Positions 1 to 8,283 of a DNA stretch of 64,000 bases are shown in pieces. Under the pieces are notes generated by a model. That model did no database searches. It was not told where the DNA came from and saw only the letters and a list, made by a program, of their open reading frames with translations. Every line of letters starts with the position of its first letter. Position 1 is the first letter of the stretch. The stretch spans positions 3,534,001-3,598,000 of the forward strand of contig NZ_CP127295.1 of NCBI RefSeq assembly GCF_030285665.1, given 5' to 3'. A program made the position numbers and the translations under genes. This DNA comes from Amycolatopsis mongoliensis. Lineage in GTDB: Bacteria > Actinomycetota > Actinomycetes > Mycobacteriales > Pseudonocardiaceae.

Positions 1-353
1 GCAGCCCTCGGACTTTGTGCGTCGCTCATTGCTTGCGCAGTTTATCGAGCTCGCCGCTAAAGACCTAGTCGTCCGCTCCGCATATAGTTCGTTTGCGCGC
101 GCCTAGGAATCAAGTTTTGGTTGGCAACTGTTCAAGAAACTAGCCGAAGCCGACGCGGGCCTGCTGCAACGCCTTCGCCTACCGACGGCGGTGCGCAGTC
201 TGACGGGCTTGAGCCGTCGTAGGGACCGACCCGTTGAGCAGCGTGGCCATCACGCACTTCCAGTCGTGCCGGTATCGGTGAAACCGCGCTGCAACCGCCC
301 GAGCTTCGCGGTTGTTGGTAACGGTGCCGTTCGCCTCGATGACCTCGGGGCTA
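1..353. other. left-edge sequence without a recognised gene
   Basis: No convincing gene is seen between the window edge and the insertion sequence. Short open frames occur on both strands but lack a ribosome binding site and any family motif. A stretch around 190-300, read leftward, could encode the end of some protein, but I cannot name it. The base composition is less extreme than in the following genes. Confidence 0.4.
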
Positions 354-374
354 GTGCGGCATCAAGAAACGTTG
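354..374 (+). repeat. left terminal inverted repeat of the IS630-like element
   Basis: Begins GTGC immediately after TA and contains CATCAAG and AACGTTG. It matches the reverse complement of 1515-1535 at 18 of 21 positions by eye. Confidence 0.8.
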
Positions 375-408
375 ACGTTGTCATCGTGTCGCGTGGACAT
401 CCGGGCCG

Positions 409-1527
409 GTGATCGCGAGGCTGGCGGTGGAGGTGAGGCTGGTGGCGCGTCAGCCGGAGGTGTTCGCGCGGTCGCTGGAGCCGGAGGAGGCTCAGCGGCT
501 GGTCAAGATCACAAGGTCGGCGAAGGACCAGGTGCGGCTGCGGCGGTCCGGGATCGTACTGGCCTCGGTGCAGGGCCGCTCCGCGGGAGAGATCGCGGCG
601 ATGTTCGCCGCGACCGAAGGCGATGTGCGGGAGGTGATCCACGCGTTCAACGACTCCGGGTTCGCGGCGTTGTCCCCAAATGGAGGGGCGGCCGACCAGC
701 TAAGTTCGGGCCGGCCGCCCGCAACCAGATCTGCCGCACCGCCGCCTGCAAACCGACCGAGCTGGGGTTGCCGTTCACGACCTGGAGCTGACCAGGCTGG
801 TCGACTACCTCGCCGAACACGCCTGGATCAGAGCGAGCACAGAGACCGTCCGGAAGATCCTGCGCAAGGAGGGCGTGTCCTGGCAAGCGACGAAGACCTG
901 GAAAGTCAGCAAGGACCCGGACTTCATAGCGAAGAAGACCCGCATCCTCGACCTCTACGACCACCCGCCCGCCGACGGACGGGTGATCTGCGTCGATGAG
1001 TTCGGGCCGCTGAACCTGCAGCCCCGCCCTGGTCGAGGCTGGTTCCCTCGCGGCCGACCGGCCCGCCTGCGCGCGACCTACACCCGCACCGGTGGCGTCC
1101 GGCACATGTTCGCCGCGCTCGACCTCGCCACCGGGCAGATGTTCTACCGGTTCCGCGACCGCAACGCTGGCCGCAGTTCCTCGACTTCTGCAAACAGCTG
1201 CACCGACGTTTCCCGGCCGGGAAGCTCTACCTGATCTGCGACAACTACGGTCCCCACGGCAAGGCCGAGGTCAGGACCTGGTGCGCGGCCAACGACATCG
1301 AGCTGGTCTACACACCCACCAACGCCCCGTGGCTGAACTGGATTGAGCGCGAGTTCACCGCGGTCCACTGCTTCACCCTCGACGGCAGCGACTACCCCAG
1401 CCACGCTGCTCAGGAAGCCGCGATCGCCGGCTACCTCCGCTGGCGCAACCGCCACTGCCACCCCAAACGCCACTTCGCCGTCAACTCCAAGATCCGCCAC
1501 CCGGATTACCTACCCAACGTTGCTTGA
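409..1527 (+). pseudogene. IS630-family transposase, frameshifted
   Basis: DDE transposase remnant spread over different reading frames. The N-terminal HTH part reads from a GTG at 409 to about 680. The linker reads in another frame to about 775. The catalytic core begins in a third frame, including the sequence VICVDEFGP, and from about 1165 it continues in yet another frame with LICDNYGPH and NWIEREF. The aspartates and glutamate in these three motifs are the expected catalytic DDE triad, so the chemistry is recognisable although the gene is broken. The last codon ends at 1527, inside the right terminal repeat, which is usual for compact IS630 elements. At least three frameshifts are needed to restore the protein. 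Programmed frameshifting normally involves only one, so I call it a pseudogene. Confidence 0.85.
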
Positions 1528-1535
1528 TGAAGCAC
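1515..1535 (-). repeat. right terminal inverted repeat of the IS630-like element
   Basis: Complement of the left end with three mismatches, followed by TA at 1536-1537. It overlaps the transposase stop codon. Confidence 0.8.
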
Positions 1536-3334
1536 TAATTGACGAGTTGATATTTCCGGCGGATGCTGAAGTTAATGGTGTCGATGTGGGCGGTCACTTG
1601 GATCGTCGACACCAGCCTCCCCTTGCCACATAGCACCGGAGGTCTGTGATGTCCGACTCCACTGTAAGTGCGCCGCGTTTCTTGTCCGTTGGTCAAGCAG
1701 CAGAACTGCTCGGCGTTTCCGCGATGACTATCTACCGCGCCGTAGATGAAGGTGCCTTCCCGGCGATTCGGACGCGAGGGCGTATCTCGATCCCCGCAAA
1801 GGCAATCGACGCGATGGAGGCAGTTGCCATCTCGGAAATGCGGGCGGTCGACTCCAGCGAGTTCACGCTGCCGATGAGGAACGGTGTCGAAGCTGGTAGT
1901 AGGTAGAGGTTCGTCTGTGGGGTCCTGAAGGCTGGCCCCAGCGGCAGTGGCCCTCAGGATGCGGTTGCATGCGAATTGGTGCCTGTCGCGTCGATGTTGC
2001 GATCGCAGCCTGAGGGGGTCCGCTTGTCCGCGGGTGGGGGTGTACAGAGTGGGGGAAGTTAATTCCGTGTTTTGGCCAGCCGCTGCACTTTCGGTCAAGG
2101 TGTATGCGTCGCAGTCCGACTGTCCCCCTGCGTAGTGGTGCACGCGTTCGAGGATCCCCAGGTTGAGAGCGGCATCTCGTGCTCGGCGGACGGTTTTGGG
2201 ATCGAGGCCTGCTCGTTCGGCCCAGTGGCGTACAGAGATTGAGCCTCCGGTGGCGAGAAACGCGTGCGCGAATGCGTCAAGGGCCGCCCGCAAGCTGCTG
2301 ACTCGTACGCCGGCGATCGTACGGGTGTGCACCGCGATACCGGATTCGCGAGCCAATTGTCGATCGACCGCGGCCTGAAGCACGGTCTGAACGTGTTGCA
2401 GCCGACGGAGCGGTGGCTCGTCCAGGCGTTCGCCAGCTCGGTGCGGTCCGAGGCGACGGCGTCGTGGTCTGCTCTCTTGCGCCTCCTGGAGAGCTGGTAG
2501 CCAACGGCTGTGGCGCCAGGCGTCCCTGCCGACGTGAGCCGCTTGCTTGGGGGATGCCTGGTGGAAGAGGTCCCATGCCTGCTCTTCGGTGAGACTGCGT
2601 TCGGCGGCGGCGATCGTGGTGGCGGGTGCCCAGAACCATCTCCGCCAGGCAGTTTCGCCGATGCCGCGGGCTTTGGTTCCGGCAAGGTTGGCGAAGGCCC
2701 AGGCGTGCGAGGTGGTGTGGCCGGCGCGGGCGAGCGCGAGGGCGTGGCCGTACTCGTCTTCGGATCTGCTGCGGCCGCCGCTGCTTCGTCGCCGTGCGGG
2801 CCGTGACGTGCGAGCCGAGGCAGAGTCGGGGAGTTGAGGCGCGTCGGCCACTGTCAGCATGGAGTTCACGATTGGGCTGGGCAAGTTGTGCCGGTGGGGC
2901 GAGGAGGTGAGGCGGAGGGTCGATCGGAGGGTGGCGGAGACGTCCTGCCGGGTGGCGACCGTGCGGAGGACGACCTGGAGTTCTCGGCGCAGGTAGGCCG
3001 GCGTTTTGATGATGAGGTGGGTATGGCCGGGGCGGCCGGATGCGCGGCGGAGCCAGGGCAGGCCGTAGCGGTCGGCCCAGAGGATCAGCTGTTCGGCAAC
3101 AACGTCGCCTTCTTCGGTGCCTGCGCCTTTGTCCGTGGGGTCGATGTCGATCGCGAGCATGGGGTGCCGGAGGGCCCCGACGATCGCCCGGGCGGCTGGG
3201 TGGGTGTTGAGGATGTCGACGGCGCTGTCGAGGTCGCGGGTGATCGTGTGGGCGGCGTTGTCGTCGTCGATGACGATGAACGGCGGACTGAAGAGTGCCT
3301 GGTCGAGGCGTGACGGGGCGTAGGTGTCGAGCAT
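1535..3334 (-). CDS. PrimPol-like replication protein with C-terminal winged helix
   Basis: A 599-codon frame. The N-terminal part carries two motifs of archaeo-eukaryotic primase/polymerases: an acidic DID around residues 63-65 in LAIDIDP, and a histidine motif in GHTHLII around 103-109. A basic linker follows, and a helix-turn-helix segment (ISVRHWAERAGLDPKTVRRA) lies near residue 370. Such proteins start replication of excised actinobacterial elements. The last 120 or so codons are doubtful. Residues 477-562 are simply the antisense of the excisionase-like gene, and the stop codon TAG is completed by the terminal base of the IS630 element. The original C-terminus probably ended earlier, or the frame was altered by the insertion. 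The start ATG is preceded by GAGGAC. The motif calls were made by eye. Confidence 0.7.
   Translation of the reverse strand: MLDTYAPSRLDQALFSPPFIVIDDDNAAHTITRDLDSAVDILNTHPAARAIVGALRHPMLAIDIDPTDKGAGTEEGDVVAEQLILWADRYGLPWLRRASGRPGHTHLIIKTPAYLRRELQVVLRTVATRQDVSATLRSTLRLTSSPHRHNLPSPIVNSMLTVADAPQLPDSASARTSRPARRRSSGGRSRSEDEYGHALALARAGHTTSHAWAFANLAGTKARGIGETAWRRWFWAPATTIAAAERSLTEEQAWDLFHQASPKQAAHVGRDAWRHSRWLPALQEAQESRPRRRRLGPHRAGERLDEPPLRRLQHVQTVLQAAVDRQLARESGIAVHTRTIAGVRVSSLRAALDAFAHAFLATGGSISVRHWAERAGLDPKTVRRARDAALNLGILERVHHYAGGQSDCDAYTLTESAAAGQNTELTSPTLYTPTRGQADPLRLRSQHRRDRHQFACNRILRATAAGASLQDPTDEPLPTTSFDTVPHRQRELAGVDRPHFRDGNCLHRVDCLCGDRDTPSRPNRREGTFIYGAVDSHRGNAEQFCCLTNGQETRRTYSGVGHHRPPVLCGKGRLVSTIQVTAHIDTINFSIRRKYQLVN
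1576..1614. promoter_or_regulatory. inverted repeat upstream of the excisionase-like gene
   Basis: Perfect 9-bp arms TGGTGTCGA (1576-1584) and TCGACACCA (1606-1614) with a 21-bp spacer lie 35 bp before the start codon of the excisionase-like gene. A regulator-binding site is a reasonable inference, but no promoter hexamers are clear. Confidence 0.4.
1649..1906 (+). CDS. excisionase-like MerR-type DNA-binding protein
   Basis: An 85-residue protein whose N-terminal half is a classic excisionase or MerR-type winged helix. The segment SVGQAAELLGVSAMTIYRA is the helix-turn-helix, followed by the wing GAFPAIRTRGRISIP. Such proteins act as recombination directionality factors for integrative elements, or as small transcription factors. 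The start is set at ATG 1649 because GGAGG at 1638-1642 is ideally spaced; a GTG lies one codon earlier. The usual partner, a tyrosine or serine recombinase, is not present downstream. Instead a convergent replication gene covers the same DNA on the other strand. Family assignment is firm, but its role in excision is inferred from the element context. Confidence 0.75.
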   Translation: MSDSTVSAPRFLSVGQAAELLGVSAMTIYRAVDEGAFPAIRTRGRISIPAKAIDAMEAVAISEMRAVDSSEFTLPMRNGVEAGSR

Positions 3335-3373
3335 GGGAAGTCCTCGGAGCTCGGCCTGCGGGGCGGGTGTTGA

Positions 3374-4483
3374 TCAGCGCCGCGCGTGTGCTGGTTCGTG
3401 CTCCGGTGTGCGCCAGGGCCAGCGCAAAACGGGGGCGAGGATGTTCAAGCCGGGTGGCACCGTGTCGATGCGGAGGATGGCGGCGGTCCAGGTCATGCCG
3501 ATGCCGATGCCGAGCAGGGCGACGTGGTCGCCGGGGGTGACGGCGCCGCGGGTGAGCAGGTGGGTGAGGCCGATGATCTGGTCGTTGGGGCCGATGTGGC
3601 CCCATTGGTCGCCGGCGTGGCAGAGGGTGCGGTCGGCGGTGATGCCGAGCGGTCGCAGGCATTGCGTTTCAAGCAGGTGCCGTCCGTAGTGCGGTAGCAG
3701 CACCCAGCGCAGCTGATCGAGGCCGAGCTCCGCGTCGCGGAGCGCTTCGTCGATGACGGCGCGGACACCGTCGTGGTTGCGGCGGGCCACGGAGGCGGCG
3801 CCGACGGCGTCGGTGTACTGGCGTTTGCGTTCGCGGATGCGCTCGATGCCAAGTTCTGTGCTGCCGGCGGGGAGGAATCGGTGGTTGCCTCGGTGGAGTT
3901 GTTCGAGAGTGGGGTCGGTGTAGGAGCTGGTGGCGAGGATACGGGCGAGGCCGGGGTGGCGGCCGAGGATGAGGGCCGAGCCGCCGTCGCCGTAGGCGAT
4001 GCCGTGGTCGGCGGTGAGGTGGTCGAAGGCGGGCGAGCCGAAGGTCTCACCGCCGGTGAGCAGGACGGTGTCCAGGTCGGGGCTACCGGCCAGGACGCGG
4101 GCGGAGATGTCGATTCCGCCGACGAGGCTGTTGCTCATGGCGTTGAGCTCGCTGGCGATTCCGCGGCCGGCGGGGAGGCCGAGGCGGGAGCGGACGTAGG
4201 CGGCGCGGGACCAGAAGTCGATGCCGCGGCTGCCGCGCCAGATCGCGGCGTGGAAGTGCAGGTCGGGCACCGGGAGCGGGCCGGTGGTGGTGATGGCCAT
4301 GCTGGCGAGGGCGTTGCGTCCGGCGCGGACGGCCAGATCCATCCCGGTGCTGCCCGAGGCGATGGACACGGCGCGCTGGCTGGTCGCGCCGTGCAGCGTG
4401 CGGCCGGACTCGAGGTCGTCGACGGCCACGATCTCGCCGAGTGCGGCGCCGACGCCGCGCAGATGCAGGTTGCTCCAGCGCAT
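3374..4483 (-). CDS. ketoacyl-ACP synthase III family enzyme with Ser in place of the nucleophilic Cys
   Basis: A 369-residue thiolase-fold protein of the FabH/KAS III family. KAS III enzymes load an acyl group on an active-site cysteine and condense it with malonyl-ACP; some relatives in secondary metabolism act as acyltransferases. Here the position of the cysteine appears to be Ser117 (AMSNS). His265 lies in LLPHYGRH, and the usual Asn loop reads WGHIGPNDQ, giving His296 and Asp301. This Ser/His/Asp arrangement recalls DpsC, the propionyl starter-unit enzyme of daunorubicin synthesis. The ATG at 4483 is chosen because it begins 2 nt after the stop of the upstream TetR-like gene and the homology begins there; a longer frame upstream is low-complexity. 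It is the last biosynthetic gene of a leftward train with the cupin and MetE-like genes. Substrate and product are unknown. Confidence 0.85.
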   Translation of the reverse strand: MRWSNLHLRGVGAALGEIVAVDDLESGRTLHGATSQRAVSIASGSTGMDLAVRAGRNALASMAITTTGPLPVPDLHFHAAIWRGSRGIDFWSRAAYVRSRLGLPAGRGIASELNAMSNSLVGGIDISARVLAGSPDLDTVLLTGGETFGSPAFDHLTADHGIAYGDGGSALILGRHPGLARILATSSYTDPTLEQLHRGNHRFLPAGSTELGIERIRERKRQYTDAVGAASVARRNHDGVRAVIDEALRDAELGLDQLRWVLLPHYGRHLLETQCLRPLGITADRTLCHAGDQWGHIGPNDQIIGLTHLLTRGAVTPGDHVALLGIGIGMTWTAAILRIDTVPPGLNILAPVLRWPWRTPEHEPAHARR

Positions 4484-4485
4484 CG

Positions 4486-4683
4486 TCAGCACCGCCCGAC
4501 CTGGGTTGGGTGCGCCGGGATGTAGGCGTGGTCGGCAAGGATTGCCTCGACCGAGCAGTAGTAGGCCCGCAGGTGGTGGCGGGTGATGCCGGCGCAGGCG
4601 GCTATTTCGTCGAGCGTGAGCGGTCCGCCGGGTGGCGGGTTGTCGAGTAGGTCGCGGGTGGTGTCGGTGATCCAGGTACGCAT
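4486..4683 (-). CDS. TetR-like helix-turn-helix mini-protein
   Basis: A 65-residue protein. The segment LTLDEIAACAGITRHHLRAY followed by EAILADH looks like the DNA-binding part of TetR repressors, but the ligand-binding domain is missing. The start at 4683 is preferred over an ATG 33 nt upstream because GGGGAGA is correctly spaced before it. Its stop is 2 nt from the start of the ketosynthase gene, so the two are probably translationally coupled. It may be a trimmed regulator or an adaptor. Confidence 0.55.
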   Translation of the reverse strand: MRTWITDTTRDLLDNPPPGGPLTLDEIAACAGITRHHLRAYYCSVEAILADHAYIPAHPTQVGRC

Positions 4684-4790
4684 GAGGTCTCCCCGGTCGA
4701 GCGGGTGGGTGGGCACGCCAGGTGACGGGGAGGCGCCGAACGGGTCTGGTCGGCGGGTGGCGTGGTGCTGGGCGGAGGGTGATAGCGGGT

Positions 4791-5264
4791 TTAGGTGCGG
4801 CGGGCGCGGCCGCTGCGCCGGGTGAGCAGGGCCTTGTGGTGGGCGCGGCGCAGGTCGGGGATCTGGTCACGCGCGAGGCGGTCGAGTTCGGGCATGCGGT
4901 GCACGTCGGTGTCGAAGCCGGGGTCGGTGCGGAAGACCAGGGCCAGGACGGAGGCGTTGTTGCTGAGGTTGACCACCGCGTACGGCAGGGTTGCGGGGAT
5001 GTAGATCATGTCGCCTGCCTGCGGGTGGAAGGGCTGCATGGCGTTGCCCGAGAGGATGGCGACGTGGCCGCTGATGATCGCGATCGCGGTTTCGGTGGTG
5101 TCGTGCCGTTGCGGGGCGAGGGTGGTGGCGCCGGGCAGGTGCATCCGGCCGCCCGACAGCGCGCGGGTGGGCACGATTCCGGCGCGCAGGATCGGGGTGA
5201 GCGTCTCGTCTTCGCCGGCCAGGTTCCCGGCCGCGGACGGGATCTGCGTGGTCGTGGCGTCCAT
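4791..5264 (-). CDS. cupin-domain protein
   Basis: A 157-residue single-domain cupin. The core strands are visible as GGRMHLPGATTLAPQRHDTTE, then GHVAILSG and HPQAGDMIYIPATLPYAVVNL, which is the usual G(X)5HXH-like region in degenerate form followed by the second motif. The metal ligands appear only partly conserved, so it may bind a ligand rather than catalyse. A good ribosome site (GGAAGGAC) precedes the ATG. It lies 22 bp after the MetE-like gene and before the TetR-like and ketosynthase genes, so it is probably part of the same small-molecule pathway, for example as a cyclase, isomerase or sensor. Confidence 0.75.
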   Translation of the reverse strand: MDATTTQIPSAAGNLAGEDETLTPILRAGIVPTRALSGGRMHLPGATTLAPQRHDTTETAIAIISGHVAILSGNAMQPFHPQAGDMIYIPATLPYAVVNLSNNASVLALVFRTDPGFDTDVHRMPELDRLARDQIPDLRRAHHKALLTRRSGRARRT

Positions 5265-5286
5265 CTCGACAGTCCTTCCAGGAGGT

Positions 5287-6393
5287 TCAGTGGGCTGGGG
5301 TGTCGGTGGTGTGGTGGGTGAGCTCGCAGGCCAGCGCCGCGTTCGCCGCGGCGGCGGGAACGGTCCGGCGGCCGTGCCCGCAGGCAGCGGCGACCGCGAG
5401 GACGGGCCGGTCCAGTTCTGTTTCGACCAGCCCGAGCGCGGTGCGGGAGTCTGTGGGGTGGGTTTCGTCGACGAGTCCGGCGATGACGTCGATGTCGTGG
5501 CGCAGGTGCCGCAGCGACCGGTAGAACCGCGGGTCCGTCGGTGGGGCTTGGGTGCCGGTGCACATCGGGATGTGCGCAGGCGGCATCGGGATCCGCAACC
5601 GTTGTAGCTGCTTGTGCAGCGAGTTGAGGAACTGCACCGCAGGCACGAGGTCGGTCAGCGCGAACAGCGGTTGGTGGCCGAGGTCGCCGTGGCAGAGGTG
5701 GATCCGCCACGTCGCCTCGCGCGGGCCGTCGGCGAAGACGCGCGCGACCTGCTTGGCCAGCGCCCGCACCGCCGCCGGCCAGAGCGGCCGCGGGGTGCGG
5801 TCCAGCGTCGCGAGGACGGCGGGGGTCTCGAGCTGGAAGACGACCTGGCTGCCGTGCTGGCGGTGGATGGTGTGGACGTCGTCGAGCACGGCCTGCCGGA
5901 ACGCCGGCAGGTGCGTGACCGCGGCGCCGGGGCTGCCGAAGGTGAACAGCGCCAGGTCGTAGGGGTTCGGGATCGATACCTGGTGCGGCGGGAAGTCGCG
6001 GTCGTCGTGCAGCTGGTCGCGGGCGGTCATGACGGCGTCGGTGTGGGCGGCGCGGCCGAGGGACAGGTCTTCGGATTCGAGCCAGTGGCCGCGCTTGAGG
6101 CGGTAGGTCGGCATGTCGTCGTAGTCGGCCGACTGGCCGGTGCGGACGGGTTCGAGTGCGTCGACGGCGGCGAGGCCGTCGAGCCAGTTGATGATCCACC
6201 GCGGGTCCGGGTCGCACGGCAACCCGGTCAACGCCGTGTCGGGGGTGTGGTCGAGGAACCACTGCATCATCTGGCGGTGGTCGCCGGTCAGGACGGCGGG
6301 CAGGGAGCCGATGAAGTGCACGGCTCGGACGTCCTCGCGTGTGGTGGCGTCGAGCTGGTTGTGGCTGGGGTGGCTGAAAACGAGGGTGGACAT
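5287..6393 (-). CDS. MetE/UroD-like TIM-barrel protein
   Basis: A 368-residue protein related to cobalamin-independent methionine synthase and uroporphyrinogen decarboxylase. Family signs are the N-terminal HFIGSLP motif near residue 26, the barrel strand VSIPNPYDLAL, VFQLETP around 185, the HLCHGD motif (His232, Cys234) and a late Cys338 in AAACGHGRR. In MetE a His-x-Cys pair and a late Cys bind the zinc that activates a thiol for methyl transfer. The retained ligands suggest a thiol alkylation or methyl transfer reaction. It is only about half the length of full MetE, like the archaeal and accessory forms. It sits between a secreted protein gene and the cupin gene in the leftward train. The substrate is unknown. 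Confidence 0.75.
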   Translation of the reverse strand: MSTLVFSHPSHNQLDATTREDVRAVHFIGSLPAVLTGDHRQMMQWFLDHTPDTALTGLPCDPDPRWIINWLDGLAAVDALEPVRTGQSADYDDMPTYRLKRGHWLESEDLSLGRAAHTDAVMTARDQLHDDRDFPPHQVSIPNPYDLALFTFGSPGAAVTHLPAFRQAVLDDVHTIHRQHGSQVVFQLETPAVLATLDRTPRPLWPAAVRALAKQVARVFADGPREATWRIHLCHGDLGHQPLFALTDLVPAVQFLNSLHKQLQRLRIPMPPAHIPMCTGTQAPPTDPRFYRSLRHLRHDIDVIAGLVDETHPTDSRTALGLVETELDRPVLAVAAACGHGRRTVPAAAANAALACELTHHTTDTPAH

Positions 6394-6490
6394 GGATTTC
6401 TCCCCTGGTGGGTGAAGTTGGGATGGGTTGGTGGTGGTGCGGGCGTGGGGAGGGGCCGCCCGGCGGGGACGTGGGAGCGGGAGGGGGTGC

Positions 6491-6528
6491 GCGGGCCCGC
6501 GATGGAGGGTTTTAGGGTGCGGGCCCGC
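6491..6528. terminator. GC-rich inverted repeat between the secreted protein and MetE-like genes
   Basis: Two copies of the self-complementary 10-mer GCGGGCCCGC (6491-6500 and 6519-6528), 18 bp apart, lie just after the stop codon at 6541 of the secreted-protein gene. It may terminate or process the upstream transcript. There is no T-tract. Confidence 0.45.
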
Positions 6529-6540
6529 GTGGCCTGAGGG

Positions 6541-7296
6541 TTAGCCGGTGACGGCGACGTGGCCGGGCTTGGGCTGCGGCTTGGGCGCGGTCCGGTCACC
6601 CGGGTTGTCGCCTTGCTGCTGGTGCTGTTCGCCCGGCTTGATCTGGCGGGACGTGCCGGGTGTGCCGGGCTTGTGCGTCGGTGCCGGGTGGGTGCCGGTG
6701 GGCGGGTTGCCCGTCGGCGGCGGGGGCGTTCCGGCGCCGCAGCTGACCGTTGCCACGGTCACCGTGATCGCCGTGCCCGCGCTCGGCTTGCTGGAGGTCG
6801 GCCCGCCGGTGCCGTTCGTGCGGGTCGGGGCGGTGCTGGTGGTGACGGTGATGACCCCGGCGGTGCCGTTGCCGCCGGGAGAGACTTTGAGGTTGCCGCT
6901 GCCGCCCTTGGGGGCGCTGGTGGTGATGGCGCCGTTGCGGCAGGTCGCGGTGAAGGGCCCGACGGTGGTCCCGCCGACCCGCACCGAGGCGACGCGGGCT
7001 TCGGCGAATCCGGCGCCGGCTTGCAGGCTGATGCCGCTGGCCACGAGCGCGCCGCTCGGGGTGGACACCGAGCCTCCGGCGGTCTTGATCGCGCCGCTGC
7101 TGGACACGCTCGGCCGGGCGGAGAGGTGTTCGCCGCCGGAGACTGAGATCCCGGTCGCCGTCGACGTCGCCGCGGCGGCTGCGAGGACGGGCGGTGCCGC
7201 GGTGGCTGGGGTGCAGCTGGAGGCGAGGGTGGTGAGGGTGCCGATGAGGAGCGCGCCGGCTCCGGCAGCGGCGAGCGCGGTACGAGTGGTGTTCAT
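6541..7296 (-). CDS. secreted low-complexity protein
   Basis: A 251-residue exported protein. It has a charged MNTTR start, a hydrophobic segment to about residue 27 (AAAGAGALLIGTLTTLASS) and then CTPATAA, so it could be processed either as a weak lipoprotein or by signal peptidase I. The mature part is rich in Gly, Ser, Thr and Val and looks like a beta-rich repeat surface protein. The last 60 residues are Pro/Thr/Gln-rich and unstructured. Two further cysteines may form a disulfide. The start at 7296 has GGAGAAA upstream. It lies between the L,D-transpeptidase and MetE-like genes and is probably co-transcribed with the cell-wall enzyme. Function unknown. Confidence 0.7.
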   Translation of the reverse strand: MNTTRTALAAAGAGALLIGTLTTLASSCTPATAAPPVLAAAAATSTATGISVSGGEHLSARPSVSSSGAIKTAGGSVSTPSGALVASGISLQAGAGFAEARVASVRVGGTTVGPFTATCRNGAITTSAPKGGSGNLKVSPGGNGTAGVITVTTSTAPTRTNGTGGPTSSKPSAGTAITVTVATVSCGAGTPPPPTGNPPTGTHPAPTHKPGTPGTSRQIKPGEQHQQQGDNPGDRTAPKPQPKPGHVAVTG

Positions 7297-7330
7297 GACA
7301 GATTTCTCCAGAAGTGTTGGTGTGGTTTGG

Positions 7331-8200
7331 TTAGCGGATGAGGACCGGGGTGCCGATGGGCACCGGGTCGCTGGGATTGGTGAAGGTGGCCAGGGCGTCG
7401 GCGGGGATGCGGATGCAGCCGTCGCTGGACGGGCGGCCGAACACATCAGTGGTGGGCCAGCCGTGGATGCCGGTGGTGCCGGGCCCGCCGCCGTAGGTGG
7501 AATAGGTCGTGGAGTGGATCCCGAGCGGGAAGATCACCGGGCTGAACTTCTGCTTGGCGTCGGTCATCGAGGCGAGCACGAACGTCCGTCCGGCTGGGGT
7601 GGGCGTGGCCGCCGTGCCGACTCCGACGTTCCAGGTGCCGATCTGCTGGTGGTCGCGGTAGAGCGTGAGCCGGAACGCGGCCCGGTCGATGACGATGCGG
7701 TCGGTCGTTGACCGGATCGTGAGCGTGTTGTCCTGGGTAGACAGCCAGCCGGTGGAGCCGTTAGGCCGCGACGGCAGCAACACCTGCACCCAGCCCGGTT
7801 CCTCGGCGATGACCGGCACCCACGTGTCGGATCCCAGCTGCGTGGTCGGCAGGACCGCAATGGCCGCCCCACCGGGCTGGTCGAACATCGGGACCGGCTC
7901 GGTCGGGTGCACGAGTTGCCCATCCGGTTCCTTGTCTGCTGTCGCATCCCGCGGTGCAGCCGGGATTGTGCCGAAGGTGCTGGCCTCGGGCAGCCCAGCG
8001 AGGTTCGGGACCGCGCGGGCGGCCACGACAGGGGTGTGCAGTTCGACTCCCAGTTCCACCGGCTCTGTGCCGCGCCCGGTGTCGGGCGCGGGCTGCGACG
8101 GCGCGAGCAGCACGCCGGCGGTGGCGACCATCGCGATCCCGGCCAGCCAGAGCGCGAGCACCCGCCACCTGTTCGGCGCCGACTGTGGCGTCTCGGACAT
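7331..8200 (-). CDS. L,D-transpeptidase (YkuD domain), membrane-anchored
   Basis: A 289-residue protein with one N-terminal membrane helix (about 13-34), an SH3-like middle region ending at GWLSTQDN near 157 and a C-terminal YkuD domain. Catalytic signatures are IHGWP (His246) and SSDGCIRIP (Cys262, Arg264), in which the His that usually precedes GC is Asp. L,D-transpeptidases make 3-3 cross-links in peptidoglycan or attach proteins to it, outside the membrane. The start ATG at 8200 is preceded by AAGGA. It follows an S53 protease gene by 83 bp and precedes a secreted-protein gene by 34 bp. In a conjugative element such enzymes may remodel the wall, but the gene could equally be cargo. Confidence 0.9.
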   Translation of the reverse strand: MSETPQSAPNRWRVLALWLAGIAMVATAGVLLAPSQPAPDTGRGTEPVELGVELHTPVVAARAVPNLAGLPEASTFGTIPAAPRDATADKEPDGQLVHPTEPVPMFDQPGGAAIAVLPTTQLGSDTWVPVIAEEPGWVQVLLPSRPNGSTGWLSTQDNTLTIRSTTDRIVIDRAAFRLTLYRDHQQIGTWNVGVGTAATPTPAGRTFVLASMTDAKQKFSPVIFPLGIHSTTYSTYGGGPGTTGIHGWPTTDVFGRPSSDGCIRIPADALATFTNPSDPVPIGTPVLIR

Positions 8201-8283
8201 GGAACAGTCCTTCCTCAAGGTCAATGGAGGCCGCGGTGAGCCCGCCCGCTGTCGAGCGGGCCCACCGCGAGAAGCGTTTGTGG

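Larger units (their letters stand above)
354..1535 (+). mobile_element. IS630-family insertion sequence, decayed
   Basis: A 1182-bp element bounded by imperfect 21-bp terminal inverted repeats (18 of 21 matching) and flanked on each side by the dinucleotide TA (352-353 and 1536-1537). IS630/Tc1 elements duplicate TA on insertion, so both the ends and the flanks fit. It contains one transposase gene that is broken into several frames, so it should not move by itself. Its right end supplies the first base of the stop codon that closes the neighbouring leftward replication gene. Confidence 0.85.

Noticed and set aside
1..353. Possible integrase or tRNA attachment site at the left edge
   Set aside because: No tRNA cloverleaf or recombinase motif was visible in the sequence; only an IS630 element follows.
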